Assembly: GCF_947497285.1 (NCBI RefSeq)
Contig: NZ_CANMFT010000001.1
Span: 1 to 64,000, forward strand
Source: an uncultured Aliiroseovarius sp.
Lineage (GTDB): Bacteria > Pseudomonadota > Alphaproteobacteria > Rhodobacterales > Rhodobacteraceae
Direction of reading: 5' to 3'
DNA: 64,000 nucleotides
The position numbers and the translations under genes were made by a program. Positions 17,011-27,582 of the stretch are shown one piece after another. The notes below the pieces were generated by a model. The model saw only the letters and a program-made list of their open reading frames with translations. It was not told the origin of the DNA and ran no database searches. Within the stretch, counting starts at the first letter, position 1. Each line of letters starts with the position of its first letter.

Positions 17011-17928
17011 ATGAGCGACGAAACCGCCATAGCCTTCGCGCCACTGGCACAGCGCGCCGCGGCCGAGGTTGACGCGACCAATCCGCCTGACCGCATTTCG
17101 GTGCGCGATCACGTTGTCGAGGTCGAAATCGGCGCGTTTCAGTCCGAGCGGGATACAACCCAGCGGGTGCGTTTCAGCGTCGTCGTCGAGGTCGCCCCAA
17201 GTGATGGAGCCGCGACAGATGATGTCGATGATATCCTTTCCTATGATACGATCACCGATGCCATAGCCGCCGAATTGGCTGCCGAACGGTTGAACCTTCT
17301 GGAAACGCTGGCGGAACGAATTGCCGACCGCATTTTACGTGAACCTCAGCCCCTGCGGGTGTTTGTGCGGATTGAGAAGCTGGACCGGGGGTCCGGCACA
17401 TTAGGGGTCGAGATCGTGCGTCACCGTGCCGTGGCAGGCACTGCCACAGATCAGGCGGACGAGGTGAAGCACCCCATGGTGGTGCTTTTGGACAGGGCGG
17501 CGGTGAACAGCCCCGATTTGGGCGGGTTTTTGGACCGGCTCGAACAGGGCGCGCGCCCCGCCATATTATGCGTCGAAGGGGCTGAGCCGCCAACAGCTAC
17601 CACGCCGCTTTCCGGGCCGGCAGCGCGTATAGATCTTCTGTCGACCGAACAGATGGCGTGGCGACTGGCGGCGCGCGACGCGCGATGCGTTGTCGTCGAA
17701 ACCCGGACCGAACTTGACTGGGGTATGAACAACGGTCAGATCAGCGTTTGGGCGCCGTCAAAACTGGTGCTGGACGCCGTTGAAGGCCCTGCAAGCGCGG
17801 CGCCTTTGGAACTGGCGGTCTGGTTTGCAGCCCATATGCAGGCCGAGATGCTGATCGTGATTGGTCACGACGCCCCCGCCTTGTCGCCTATTCCGGTCAT
17901 GTCGCGCCAGTTGGTGGATGCACCGTGA
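17011..17928 (+). CDS. folB: Dihydroneopterin aldolase FolB with an extra C-terminal domain
   Basis: The first about 140 residues are a FolB domain (RISVRDHVVEVEIGAFQSER, then YDTITDAI and NLLETLAERIADRIL), which cleaves dihydroneopterin to 6-hydroxymethyl-dihydropterin in folate synthesis. The protein is 305 residues, far longer than the usual 120. The C-terminal half (about 150-305) is a separate region with HPMVVLLDRAAVN and an alternating hydrophobic pattern, which I do not recognise. Its TGA overlaps the folP start as GTGA, so translation is coupled. The folB-folP pairing supports the call. Confidence 0.86.
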   Translation: MSDETAIAFAPLAQRAAAEVDATNPPDRISVRDHVVEVEIGAFQSERDTTQRVRFSVVVEVAPSDGAATDDVDDILSYDTITDAIAAELAAERLNLLETLAERIADRILREPQPLRVFVRIEKLDRGSGTLGVEIVRHRAVAGTATDQADEVKHPMVVLLDRAAVNSPDLGGFLDRLEQGARPAILCVEGAEPPTATTPLSGPAARIDLLSTEQMAWRLAARDARCVVVETRTELDWGMNNGQISVWAPSKLVLDAVEGPASAAPLELAVWFAAHMQAEMLIVIGHDAPALSPIPVMSRQLVDAP

Positions 17929-18932
17929 CGGCGCGCACGCACCCCCTGCCGCGTCATGGCCTGCCCTATGCGGGCTGTGCGTTGGCGGGATCTGGTCAGA
18001 TTTGGTTTGACGAGGTTTTGCTGCGTGAACGCTCGACTGCGCCTCGGCGGGTCGCTCTGTCCGACTGCCCGCATGCCACCATTAAACGACTGTCCGCGCC
18101 CCGTGCCGACGTGTGCGGATTGGGGCTGGACCGGCCGCGCGTGATGGGTGTGTTGAACGTCACGCCCGACAGTTTTTCAGATGGTGGGGACCATGCCACA
18201 CTTGCCGCTGCGGTCGCGCGGGCCCGCGCGATGGCGCAAGATGCAGATATCCTTGATATCGGCGGAGAAAGCACCCGCCCGGGCGCGCAAGAGGTGCCCA
18301 TCAAAGAAGAAATCCGCCGCACAGCCCTGGTGATCGAGGCGATCCGGGCAGAGGGGATCACGACCCCAATCTCGATCGATACGCGCAAAGCTCGGGTGGC
18401 CGAAGCCGCTCTGGATGCAGGTGCGGACATGGTTAACGACGTCGCGGCCTTCACTTTTGACCCCGAACTGGCCGACCTTGTGGCCGAACGCGATGTGCCG
18501 GTGTGCCTGATGCATGCGCAGGGGCAGCCCGACACGATGCAGGACAATCCGCGCTATGATGACGTGTTGTTTGATGTGTTGACCTTTTTGGAAGACCGCA
18601 TTGCGTTTGCAACCCAGTGCGGGGTCAACCTGGAACGTATTATCTTAGACCCGGGCATTGGGTTTGGTAAGACTTTGGAACACAATGTGACTTTGCTCAG
18701 GAACCTGTCGCTGTTACACGACCTCGGTCTGCCTGTCCTGCTGGGCGTTTCGCGCAAGCGGTTCATCGGCACAATTGGGCAGGCAGAAGACGCCAAGGAT
18801 CGGATGGCCGGCTCGCTGGCCGTCGCGCTTCATGGGATCGAGCAGGGCGCACATATCCTAAGGGTCCACGACACAGTCGAGACCCGGCAGGCAATTCGCT
18901 TGCAACAGGCGATTATGGAAAAAGGTGATTGA
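17925..18932 (+). CDS. folP: Dihydropteroate synthase
   Basis: FolP condenses 6-hydroxymethyl-dihydropterin pyrophosphate with p-aminobenzoate. The TIM-barrel signatures are complete: VMGVLNVTPDSFSDGG, DIGGESTRPGA, ISIDTRK, NDVAAF, DPGIGFGKT, GVSRKRFIG and a terminal RVHD. The 335-residue protein carries about 65 extra N-terminal residues before the barrel, including HPLPRHGLPYAG, which are absent from Escherichia coli FolP. The GTG start overlaps folB by four bases. Sulfonamide-contact residues look unremarkable by eye. glmM follows three bases after the stop, so folB-folP-glmM is one operon. Confidence 0.95.
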   Translation: MTARTHPLPRHGLPYAGCALAGSGQIWFDEVLLRERSTAPRRVALSDCPHATIKRLSAPRADVCGLGLDRPRVMGVLNVTPDSFSDGGDHATLAAAVARARAMAQDADILDIGGESTRPGAQEVPIKEEIRRTALVIEAIRAEGITTPISIDTRKARVAEAALDAGADMVNDVAAFTFDPELADLVAERDVPVCLMHAQGQPDTMQDNPRYDDVLFDVLTFLEDRIAFATQCGVNLERIILDPGIGFGKTLEHNVTLLRNLSLLHDLGLPVLLGVSRKRFIGTIGQAEDAKDRMAGSLAVALHGIEQGAHILRVHDTVETRQAIRLQQAIMEKGD

Positions 18933-18935
18933 GCG

Positions 18936-20282
18936 GTGGTAAAGAAACTCTTCGGAACAGATGGCGTGCGCGGCTTGGCCAACAAATGGCCGATGACAGC
19001 CGAGATGGCACTGAAACTGGGTGCGGCAGCGGGCCGACACTTTCGCCGCGATGGATCGAACGGGCACCGCGTGGTGATCGGCAAGGACACGCGCCTGTCG
19101 GGCTATATGCTGGAAAATGCCCTGACGGCGGGATTGACCTCGACAGGTATGAACGTGCTGTTGCTGGGACCGGTTCCGACCCCTGCGGTGGGGCGACTGA
19201 CGCATTCGATGCGGGCGGATTTGGGGATCATGATCTCGGCCTCTCACAACCCGTTCCATGACAATGGCATCAAGTTTTTCGGCCCCGACGGGTTCAAGCT
19301 TTCAGATGAAGCCGAAGCTGAGATTGAACGCTTGGTCCATGACGGTGTGACACCCGTTCAGGCCCACAATATCGGGCGCGCGAAACGGATCGACGAAGGG
19401 CGGATGCGCTATACCGAATACCTGAAAACCACATTCCCGGAAAACCGACGGCTTACGGGCATCAAAGTGGTGATCGATTGTGCCAACGGGGCGGCCTATC
19501 GCACTGCGCCAGAAACCCTGTGGGAACTGGGGGCCGATATCGTGCCGGTTGGGGTCAGCCCTGATGGCACCAATATCAACAAAGGGTGCGGGTCCACCGA
19601 CACCGCCCTTGCCGCAAGAACTGTGGTTGAAACCGGGGCGGATTTGGGCATCTGCCTTGACGGTGATGCGGATCGGATCATGGTCATTGACGAAAAGGGT
19701 CAGGTGGCCGACGGGGATCAGATCATGGCGCTGTTTGCCAGCCATTGGGCGGATGAAGGTCGCCTGAAGGGTGGCGCTCTGGTTGCCACGGTGATGTCAA
19801 ACCTCGGACTGGAACGACACATGGCCGCCAAGGGGTTGGACCTTGTGCGCACCAAGGTTGGCGATCGCCACGTGGTCGAGGCCATGCGAGGCGGCGGCTT
19901 CAATCTGGGAGGAGAGCAATCAGGCCATATCGTGATGACCGATTATGCCACGACCGGCGATGGGTTGTTGGCTGGCTTGCAATTTCTGGCTTGCATGGTT
20001 GAAACCGGCAAACCAGCGTCAGAGTTGTGCAAGGTGTTCGACACCGTGCCACAGCTGTTGAAGAACGTACGCTATGGCGAAGGGCAAGCTCCGTTGGAGG
20101 ATGACAACGTCAAGGCCGCGATTGCCGACGCAGAACGCAAACTCGATGGGCAGGGTCGTCTGTTGATTCGAAAATCTGGCACAGAACCCCTGATCCGCGT
20201 GATGGCGGAAAGCGAAGATGATGTGCTGCTGACGCAGGTCGTCGACGGTATTGTTGCAGAGGTTGAAGCGGCCGCGCGCTAG
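18936..20282 (+). CDS. glmM: Phosphoglucosamine mutase
   Basis: GlmM interconverts glucosamine-6-phosphate and glucosamine-1-phosphate on the route to UDP-GlcNAc, peptidoglycan and lipopolysaccharide. The 448-residue protein begins [13 protein letters not shown] from a GTG codon three bases after folP. It shows the phosphoserine loop [14 protein letters not shown], the metal loop DGDADR, the sugar loop GGEQSGHI and the phosphate loop [12 protein letters not shown]. The folP-glmM arrangement is widely conserved in bacteria. Its TAG overlaps the stop of the convergent DMT gene at the palindrome CTAG (20279-20282). Confidence 0.97.
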   Translation: MVKKLFGTDGVRGLANKWPMTAEMALKLGAAAGRHFRRDGSNGHRVVIGKDTRLSGYMLENALTAGLTSTGMNVLLLGPVPTPAVGRLTHSMRADLGIMISASHNPFHDNGIKFFGPDGFKLSDEAEAEIERLVHDGVTPVQAHNIGRAKRIDEGRMRYTEYLKTTFPENRRLTGIKVVIDCANGAAYRTAPETLWELGADIVPVGVSPDGTNINKGCGSTDTALAARTVVETGADLGICLDGDADRIMVIDEKGQVADGDQIMALFASHWADEGRLKGGALVATVMSNLGLERHMAAKGLDLVRTKVGDRHVVEAMRGGGFNLGGEQSGHIVMTDYATTGDGLLAGLQFLACMVETGKPASELCKVFDTVPQLLKNVRYGEGQAPLEDDNVKAAIADAERKLDGQGRLLIRKSGTEPLIRVMAESEDDVLLTQVVDGIVAEVEAAAR

Positions 20283-21193
20283 GCGCGTGCAGATTTCCAC
20301 GGAAGCAACTTGCGCAAGCTTACCCACTGGCTGATGGCCAGCCCGGTCAGGATCAATGCGAGCGCGAAGAAGAACCGCAAAGGCAGGGCTTCGCTCAGAA
20401 CCCATGCGCCGAAGACCATCGACCAGACCGGCACCTGGTAATTCACCAGCGTCATAAAGACCGAGCCCGCCGACCGGATCGTCGCCACACGCAGCAGCGC
20501 CGCCAAGGCGGTTGGCACTAGACCCAGCGCGATGATGGCAAAGCCGGATCGCGCGCCCTCCCAGCGGGGAATCCCTTCGACCACCAGCATGGCAGGCAAC
20601 AAGATGACTGCGCCCACCGCAAGGGTCAGAGCGGCAAGGGTCAAAGGATCAATTGGCGGGCAACGGCGGGTTTGCACGGATGAGACCGCATAGCTGAACG
20701 AGGCGGCAAGGCAGGCAAGCTGCGCCAGTGGCTCTTTGCCCTGACCAAGCGCTGCAAGCCCCGGCCCGATCAACACCAGCGCGCCGGTGAAGCCAATAAG
20801 AACCCCCAAGAACTTGCGCCCATTCAGCTTTTCGTCAGAGAAGAAATGCGCCAGCGGCAGCACCATCAAAGGCAACGCCGCCATCGACAGCCCAGCGAAC
20901 GCGGACGGGACATATTGCTGGCCCCAACTAAGCAACGTGAAGGGCAAGGCGGTGGACAGAACGCCGACCCAAATGACCGACGACCAAAGCGCGCGGTCAA
21001 ACCGCGGAATGCTGCGCCCAGTTGCCATCATTGCCACCAACAATGCCGCCGCCCCCAATGCCGTGCGAGCGGCAGCGACGGTTAGAGGGCCATAACCCTC
21101 AAGTGCGATGGACACGACCATGAAGGTCGCGCCCCAAATCAGGCCAAGAGATATCACGCCGCCCCAGTCACGGCGGGTTGGTTGGTCAGTCAT
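20279..21193 (-). CDS. DMT-family (EamA) permease
   Basis: A 304-residue protein with about ten transmembrane helices and two EamA halves. It starts [27 protein letters not shown]; the motif WGATF in helix 1 is typical of the family, and the second half has [28 protein letters not shown] in segments characteristic of RhaT/EamA exporters. ATG 21193 is chosen over longer in-frame starts that would read through the ilvC terminator. The substrate is unknown. It is not closely similar by eye to the permease at 1054-1956. Confidence 0.87.
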   Translation of the reverse strand: MTDQPTRRDWGGVISLGLIWGATFMVVSIALEGYGPLTVAAARTALGAAALLVAMMATGRSIPRFDRALWSSVIWVGVLSTALPFTLLSWGQQYVPSAFAGLSMAALPLMVLPLAHFFSDEKLNGRKFLGVLIGFTGALVLIGPGLAALGQGKEPLAQLACLAASFSYAVSSVQTRRCPPIDPLTLAALTLAVGAVILLPAMLVVEGIPRWEGARSGFAIIALGLVPTALAALLRVATIRSAGSVFMTLVNYQVPVWSMVFGAWVLSEALPLRFFFALALILTGLAISQWVSLRKLLPWKSARA

Positions 21194-21211
21194 GTCAACG
21201 CTCGTGCAGCG

Positions 21212-21243
21212 AAAAAAGAAGGGGCGCCGTAATTCGACGCCCC
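21212..21243 (-). terminator. Rho-independent terminator of ilvC
   Basis: Reading the minus strand, GGGGCG (rc of 21238-21243) pairs with CGCCCC (rc of 21221-21226), with extra inner CG pairs, and is followed by TTCTTTTTTC. It lies 54 bases past the ilvC stop and between ilvC and the DMT gene, where readthrough would enter the permease. Confidence 0.75.
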
Positions 21244-21296
21244 ACCTGATCTTATGCGCAATAGGATTGCAACCCACCGCGCCTGTTGATCAAAGA

Positions 21297-22908
<1,612 letters not shown>

Positions 22909-22912
<4 letters not shown>

Positions 22913-23364
22913 TCGACCTTGATGACACCGACCGCGCCCTTTTGCGGGCCTTGTCTGAGGATGCCACGCAATCGGCAGGCGCGTTGGGGCGTGATGTTGG
23001 GCTTAGCCAACCCGCGACATGGCGCCGGATCAAGCGGTTGACCGATCACGGGGTCCTTGCCGGGCGACGGCTGGATCTGGACCGCGAGGCTTTGGGCTTT
23101 GGAGTGGCGGTTTTTCTGGGCGTGAAACTGGCCACCAAGGGCCGCGTCAGTCTTGAGGATTTCGAACGCGCGGTGTCCGCCATTCCCGAAGTGCAGACCG
23201 TCGAACACGTGCTGGGCATGTATGATTATCGCCTGCGCGTGGTGGCCCGCGACATTGCCGATTTCGAACGGGTGCTCAGACGCCGGATCATGACTCTGCC
23301 CGGTGTGGGGGATGTCGAGGCCAATGTGCTTTTGTCCGAAGAACGTCGGATGGGTCCGATTTGA
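22909..23364 (+). CDS. Lrp/AsnC-family transcriptional regulator (second of a pair)
   Basis: A 151-residue Lrp/AsnC protein with DLDDTDRALLRALSEDATQS, the recognition-helix region LSQPATWRRIKRLTDHGVL and a RAM domain containing GMYDYRLRVVARDIADFERV. It overlaps the first regulator by four bases (ATGA), so the two are co-translated and could form hetero-oligomers. The two are clearly paralogous but diverged. A class V aminotransferase gene follows after 67 bases and is the most likely target. Confidence 0.9.
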
Positions 23365-23370
23365 TACCTT

Positions 23371-23389
23371 CCAAACCGGACCGATTTGG
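23371..23389. promoter_or_regulatory. Imperfect palindrome before the class V aminotransferase
   Basis: CCAAA (23371-23375) and TTTGG (23385-23389) flank an inner CGG/CCG pairing. A direct repeat CCGATTTG is at 23356-23363 and 23381-23388, 25 bases apart. A second short inverted repeat, CCACG/CGTGG, lies at 23391-23410. These are candidate operators for the adjacent Lrp/AsnC pair. Confidence 0.35.
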
Positions 23390-23431
23390 GCCACGCTGCG
23401 TCCAACGTGGAACCATTGAACGGAGCCTGCC

Positions 23432-24559
23432 ATGAAAGCCCTTTTGCCTGATATTGACCCGGATGGAATGCTGGAATTCTCGGTGGTGTTCACCGATCGG
23501 TCGCTGAATCACATGTCGGCGGCTTTTCAGGGCGTGATGAACGACATCTCGTCCATCTTGAAAGAGGTTTACAACGCAGACGCCGTGGCCGTCGTGCCCG
23601 GTGGCGGCACCTACGCGATGGAAGCCGTCGCGCGCCAGTTTGCCACCGGCAAGCGTGCGATGGTTATCCGCAACGGCTTCTTTTCCTTCCGATGGAGCCA
23701 GATTTTCGAGATGGGCGCGATCCCGTCAGACGAAACCGTGATGAAGGCCCGCCGCGTCGGCAATGCGCCTGATGCCCCCTTCGCCCCCGCCCCGATTGAC
23801 GAGGTTGTCGCGCGTATCAAGGACGAACGCCCCGACGTGGTCTTCGCCCCGCATGTGGAAACTGCAAGCGGTATGATCCTGCCGGATGATTATCTGAAAG
23901 CCGTCGCGGACGCCGTGCATGCAGTAGGCGGTATCTTCGTTCTGGATTGCATCGCATCCGGCTGTGCGTGGGTCGATATGAAGGCGACCGGCGTCGATGT
24001 GCTGATCTCGGCTCCGCAAAAGGGGTGGTCGGCGCAGCCCTCTGCCGGGCTGGTGATGATGAACGAAACCGCCCGCGATCTGGCGAAACAGGCGACCTCG
24101 ACCTCGTTCGCGGTGGACCTGGGCAAATGGCTATCCATCATGGAGGCGTATGAGGGCGGAGGCCATGCCTACCACGCGACGATGCCCACGGATGCCCTGC
24201 GCGCCTTCCGCGACACGATGCTGGAGACCAAGGAATACGGCTTTGACAAGCTTCGCGATGCGCAATGGGAACAGGGTCGCCGGGTGCGCGAATTGCTGGC
24301 GTCGAAAGGCGTGAAATCCGTCGCAGCGGATGGGTTCACGGCACCAGGGGTCGTTGTGGCCTATACGTCCGACCCGGATATCAAAGCAGGCAAACCCTTT
24401 GCCGCCGAAGGGGTTCAAATCGCCGCCGGTGTGCCGCTGATGTGCGACGAAGGGGACGATTATTCCAGCTTCCGGCTGGGGCTGTTCGGCCTCGACAAGC
24501 TGTATGACGTGGACGCTAGTGTCGCGCGTCTGGATGCCGTTCTGTCGAAAGTGCTTTGA
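23432..24559 (+). CDS. Class V PLP-dependent aminotransferase (SGAT/AGAT-like)
   Basis: A 375-residue aminotransferase of the serine-pyruvate / alanine-glyoxylate / aspartate family. PGGGTYAMEAVARQF is the cofactor phosphate region, FVLDCIASGCAWVDM holds the PLP aspartate, and SAPQKGWSA contains the Schiff-base lysine. The C-terminal small domain ends FRLGLFGLDKLYDVD. The donor and acceptor cannot be assigned by eye. Two Lrp/AsnC regulators directly upstream suggest expression responsive to an amino acid. The start ATG 23432 follows ACGGAG at 23420-23425. Confidence 0.85.
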   Translation: MKALLPDIDPDGMLEFSVVFTDRSLNHMSAAFQGVMNDISSILKEVYNADAVAVVPGGGTYAMEAVARQFATGKRAMVIRNGFFSFRWSQIFEMGAIPSDETVMKARRVGNAPDAPFAPAPIDEVVARIKDERPDVVFAPHVETASGMILPDDYLKAVADAVHAVGGIFVLDCIASGCAWVDMKATGVDVLISAPQKGWSAQPSAGLVMMNETARDLAKQATSTSFAVDLGKWLSIMEAYEGGGHAYHATMPTDALRAFRDTMLETKEYGFDKLRDAQWEQGRRVRELLASKGVKSVAADGFTAPGVVVAYTSDPDIKAGKPFAAEGVQIAAGVPLMCDEGDDYSSFRLGLFGLDKLYDVDASVARLDAVLSKVL

Positions 24560-24565
24560 TCAGAA

Positions 24566-24590
24566 GGCGCGCGGGGATACCCTGCGCGCC
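24566..24590 (+). terminator. Probable terminator after the aminotransferase gene
   Basis: GGCGCGCGGGG (24566-24576) pairs with CCCTGCGCGCC (24580-24590), eleven pairs with one G-T, three-base loop. Only a weak T-rich tract (GTCTTTG) follows, so termination may be inefficient or need help. Confidence 0.5.
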
Positions 24591-24607
24591 GTCTTTGACA
24601 GGCTGGG

Positions 24608-24808
24608 TCAGCCTTTGCCGCCGGCCATCAGCACCAAAAGCAGATAGATCACCGGGACGGTCGCCAGCGCTACAAGCCCGACGCCCAACACGCCCAAGGT
24701 TAGAAAACCACCCAACAGGGCGGCAATGATCACGCCAAAGATGATGAAGGCGTTGCGTTCACCGCGGGCTTCCGCAGCTTTCATTTCGGGGGTCTGTTCA
24801 CTTGCCAT
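24608..24808 (-). CDS. Small two-helix membrane protein, unknown
   Basis: A 66-residue protein with a charged N-terminus (ASEQTPEMKAAEARGERN) and two hydrophobic helices (FIIFGVIIAALLGGFL and VALATVPVIYLLLVLM). The ATG at 24808 has AGGAGA upstream on the minus strand at good spacing. It is about 100 bases downstream of the Ubi-type hydroxylase on the same strand. I recognise no family. Codon use looks typical for the genome, which supports it being real. Confidence 0.7.
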   Translation of the reverse strand: MASEQTPEMKAAEARGERNAFIIFGVIIAALLGGFLTLGVLGVGLVALATVPVIYLLLVLMAGGKG

Positions 24809-24909
24809 GTCGCGTTTCTCCTATTCGCAGCGTAAGGCGCTTTATCGTCAAGAGCAGGCTGGGCGGAATGCGACATCCCGGCATAGCGTCAGCATGTCGC
24901 AGGGTCGTG

Positions 24910-26109
24910 TCAGTTTGGACCCAACCCTGCCCGCATCACCTTGCGCCGCATCGGTGATACGTCATGCACTGTTTTCAGACCGATCAGACGCACGGCTTGC
25001 ATAACGCCATCGCTGGACCGGGTGACCCGGTTGAACAGGTCAATCACGCGCGCCCTGCGTGAGATGTCGCTTGCGCGCGCCTGTTCATAGGCGCGCATCA
25101 TGGCCGGGTCGCCAAGGGCTTGGCCTGAGCGTTCTGCGATTTCAAGCAGGGCGATGACGTCGTTCAGCGAGGTGTTCAGCCCCTGCGCGCCGATCGGAGG
25201 CAGCGCGTGGGCGGCCTCGGCGACAACGGCGATACGACCCGCGACCAGCGCATCTGCGGTCTGGGTGATGATCGGCCAAATCGACCGATTGCCTTTCAGG
25301 TGCATGCGCCCCAACAGCCCGGTCGAGCGGGTAAACATCGCGTCCTCGAACGCTGCAATGTCCATCTGCATCAGTTCAACCGCGCGCGGCCCTTCGTTCA
25401 TCCAAACAATGGCCGAAGCGTTCATGCCGTCGATATCGGGCAGGGGGACAATGGTGAATGGGCCACCAGCGTTGTAAATCTCGGTCGAGATATTGTCGTG
25501 TGGCAGGTCATGGGTCACCGTGAAGGCCAGAGACTTCTGACCATAGCGGGTGGTGGAAACCGTGATCCCTGCAGCCTCGCGCAGCGGCGAGAACTTGCCA
25601 TCAGCGGCGATCCCCATACGCGCGCGAACGCGGTCACCATTGGTCAGTGTCACGAAAATTTCGCTGGTGCGCTGCACGATGCTACGAAAGCCCGCACCGT
25701 AAAGCGCTTCGATCCGGTCTTGCTGTTGGAGGTAGCTCCAGATCTCGCGTCGGACCACCCAATTCATCAAGTTCCAGCCGAAGGGTTCGTCGCCCATGTC
25801 GTCGGACTGGAACACGCGGCGGTCGCGAATTTCGGGGGGCCAGCCGGTCGTGTCAATCACCGCAAGCTGGTCGAGCGGTTTGGCATGAGGGGCCAGAAGC
25901 GGCCACAGCCCAATCCGGTCAAAAAGCTGCCGTGCGGGCCTTAGAAAAGCAGTCGACCGCAGATCGGATGCGTCATCTGTTGCGCGGGTGACCGGGACAA
26001 ATGGGTCTGCCATCACGACCGTGAACCCGGCCTCGGCGAAGGCGGCCGCAGTCACCTGACCTGCGATGCCGCCACCCGAGATGAAAATGTCAGCGGTGTA
26101 GTCCGTCAT
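24910..26109 (-). CDS. UbiH/UbiF/COQ6-family FAD-dependent hydroxylase
   Basis: A 399-residue flavoprotein monooxygenase, likely hydroxylating the aromatic ring of a ubiquinone precursor. The N-terminal Rossmann motif is ISGGGIAGQVTAAAFAEAGF and a central DLRSTAFLRPARQLFDRIGLW follows the family pattern. The second FAD motif reads RIAVVAEAAHALPPIGAQGLNTSL, where GDAAH is expected; the Gly-Asp is Ala-Glu. Ring position specificity (C1, C5 or C6) cannot be assigned. The HAD phosphatase gene ends three bases upstream on the same strand, so the two form an operon. Confidence 0.88.
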   Translation of the reverse strand: MTDYTADIFISGGGIAGQVTAAAFAEAGFTVVMADPFVPVTRATDDASDLRSTAFLRPARQLFDRIGLWPLLAPHAKPLDQLAVIDTTGWPPEIRDRRVFQSDDMGDEPFGWNLMNWVVRREIWSYLQQQDRIEALYGAGFRSIVQRTSEIFVTLTNGDRVRARMGIAADGKFSPLREAAGITVSTTRYGQKSLAFTVTHDLPHDNISTEIYNAGGPFTIVPLPDIDGMNASAIVWMNEGPRAVELMQMDIAAFEDAMFTRSTGLLGRMHLKGNRSIWPIITQTADALVAGRIAVVAEAAHALPPIGAQGLNTSLNDVIALLEIAERSGQALGDPAMMRAYEQARASDISRRARVIDLFNRVTRSSDGVMQAVRLIGLKTVHDVSPMRRKVMRAGLGPN

Positions 26110-26112
26110 GGG

Positions 26113-26784
26113 TCAATCTTCCGTATCAGGGCAGGCGGCGTCAACAAGCTGGCGTAGAAAGTCAGTCAGGTCAGCGGTGTGGTGATGAATATGTGCGGCC
26201 GGGTCAGGGTCCGGCGCGACATGCACGGTGCGCATGCCAAGCGCATGTGGCACCGACAGATTACGCGGATCATCTTCGAACATGGCGGCCAATTGCGGTG
26301 TCAGACCATCGCGCGCAAATACCTTGTCGAAAGCCGCCCGATCGGGTTTGGGATGGAAATCGGCGTGTTCGACGCCATAGACCGCGTCAAACAGCCCGGA
26401 CAGGCCGCGCGCGGCCAAAACGCGTTCAGCATAAGGCGCCGAGCCGTTGGTGTAGACGATCTTGCGACCGGGCAAGGACCGGATGTGGTCAGCCAGCGCC
26501 GCGTCAACCTCCAGATGGTCCATCGAGATGTCATGAACATCGGTTAGATAGGGGCCGGGGTCGACCCCATGTTCACGCATCAATCCCGCAAGTGTCGTGC
26601 CGTAGGTCTTCCAGTAATGCAGGCGCAAGCGATCCGCTTGGTGGCGGTCAACGCCAAGCGCCTGCATGACCCAGTTGGTCATGCGAATTTCGATCTGATC
26701 GAACAGGCGCGCATGTGGCGGGTAAAGCGTGTTGTCCAGGTCAAAGACCCAGGCGCTGACATGGGAAAAGCGATCGGCAACCAT
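26113..26784 (-). CDS. HAD-family pyrimidine 5'-nucleotidase-like phosphatase
   Basis: A 223-residue haloacid dehalogenase-superfamily protein. Motif I is FDLDNTLYPP, motif II is VYTNGSAPYAERVL, the lysine motif is HPKPDRAAFDKV, and motif IV is FEDDPRNLSVPHALG. This pattern matches the SDT1/PHM8-like pyrimidine nucleotidases common in alphaproteobacteria. It would dephosphorylate small phosphometabolites in the cytoplasm. It is the first gene of a two-gene unit with the Ubi-type hydroxylase. Confidence 0.87.
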   Translation of the reverse strand: MVADRFSHVSAWVFDLDNTLYPPHARLFDQIEIRMTNWVMQALGVDRHQADRLRLHYWKTYGTTLAGLMREHGVDPGPYLTDVHDISMDHLEVDAALADHIRSLPGRKIVYTNGSAPYAERVLAARGLSGLFDAVYGVEHADFHPKPDRAAFDKVFARDGLTPQLAAMFEDDPRNLSVPHALGMRTVHVAPDPDPAAHIHHHTADLTDFLRQLVDAACPDTED

Positions 26785-26937
26785 GGCGCGACGCTACTCT
26801 TCTTGGCGGTGGGAAGAAAGTGTGGAAATGCATCTGCCGCCGTTGTGCGACACCAAGGCACGGGCTTCCGGTTTGCCTTGCAAGCGCTTGCGTGCTTAGG
26901 ATAGCGGATCAAAAAGCCAACAAAGGACGAGGGAACG

Positions 26938-27582
26938 GTGGCAGAGGTCAAACAGGGACAAAAGGACGCCTACGAGCTGATCCTGGACGCGATAGACATG
27001 GGCACCTACAAGCCCGGAGACAGGTTGGTAGAAAGCGAACTGGCTGACCGTTTCGGAGTGTCGCGCACCCCTATCCGTGAAGCCCTGCAGCGGCTTGAGA
27101 CGCAGTCTCTTTTGGCGCGCGATGGACGTAGTCTGATCGTCGCATCGCTCAGTCACAACCAACTGGCAGAGCTTTATGTCGTGCGCGCCGAACTGGAAGG
27201 GCTTGCAGCATCGCTTGCCGCTCAACACGCCGCGCCCGAGGAAATCCGGGTCCTGCGCGAGATGGTGGAAGAGGACCGCACCCGCCTGTCGGACCCCGCC
27301 GCTTTGTCGCGTTCAAACCGCCGCTTTCACAAGCAATTGCACCTTGCATCGCACAATCGCTATCTGGTGCAGCAGCTTGATCTGGTTCATAGGACCATGG
27401 CGCTGCTTGCCACGACGTCGCTGGCCGCTGAAGGACGCAGCGAAAAAGCCATCGCTGAACATGATGCCATCGTTGCCGCGATCGAGGCGCGCGATAAGGT
27501 CGCTGCCCACGACGCGCTCAAGGCGCATATCTCAAAAGCGTTTGAGACGCGGATCAAGCTGGATTCGATGGCGGGTGAATGA
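26938..27582 (+). CDS. GntR-family (FCD) transcriptional regulator
   Basis: A 214-residue regulator with an N-terminal winged helix (GTYKPGDRLVESELADRFG, VSRTPIREALQRLETQSLL) and a C-terminal all-helical FCD domain whose metal-binding His residues are likely within RFHKQLHLASHN and KAHISKAF. The start is GTG 26938 (MAEVKQG), preceded by GAGGGAAC. The last 29 bases overlap the end of the convergent glycosyltransferase gene. Its effector is unknown and no obvious regulated operon is adjacent. Confidence 0.9.
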   Translation: MAEVKQGQKDAYELILDAIDMGTYKPGDRLVESELADRFGVSRTPIREALQRLETQSLLARDGRSLIVASLSHNQLAELYVVRAELEGLAASLAAQHAAPEEIRVLREMVEEDRTRLSDPAALSRSNRRFHKQLHLASHNRYLVQQLDLVHRTMALLATTSLAAEGRSEKAIAEHDAIVAAIEARDKVAAHDALKAHISKAFETRIKLDSMAGE

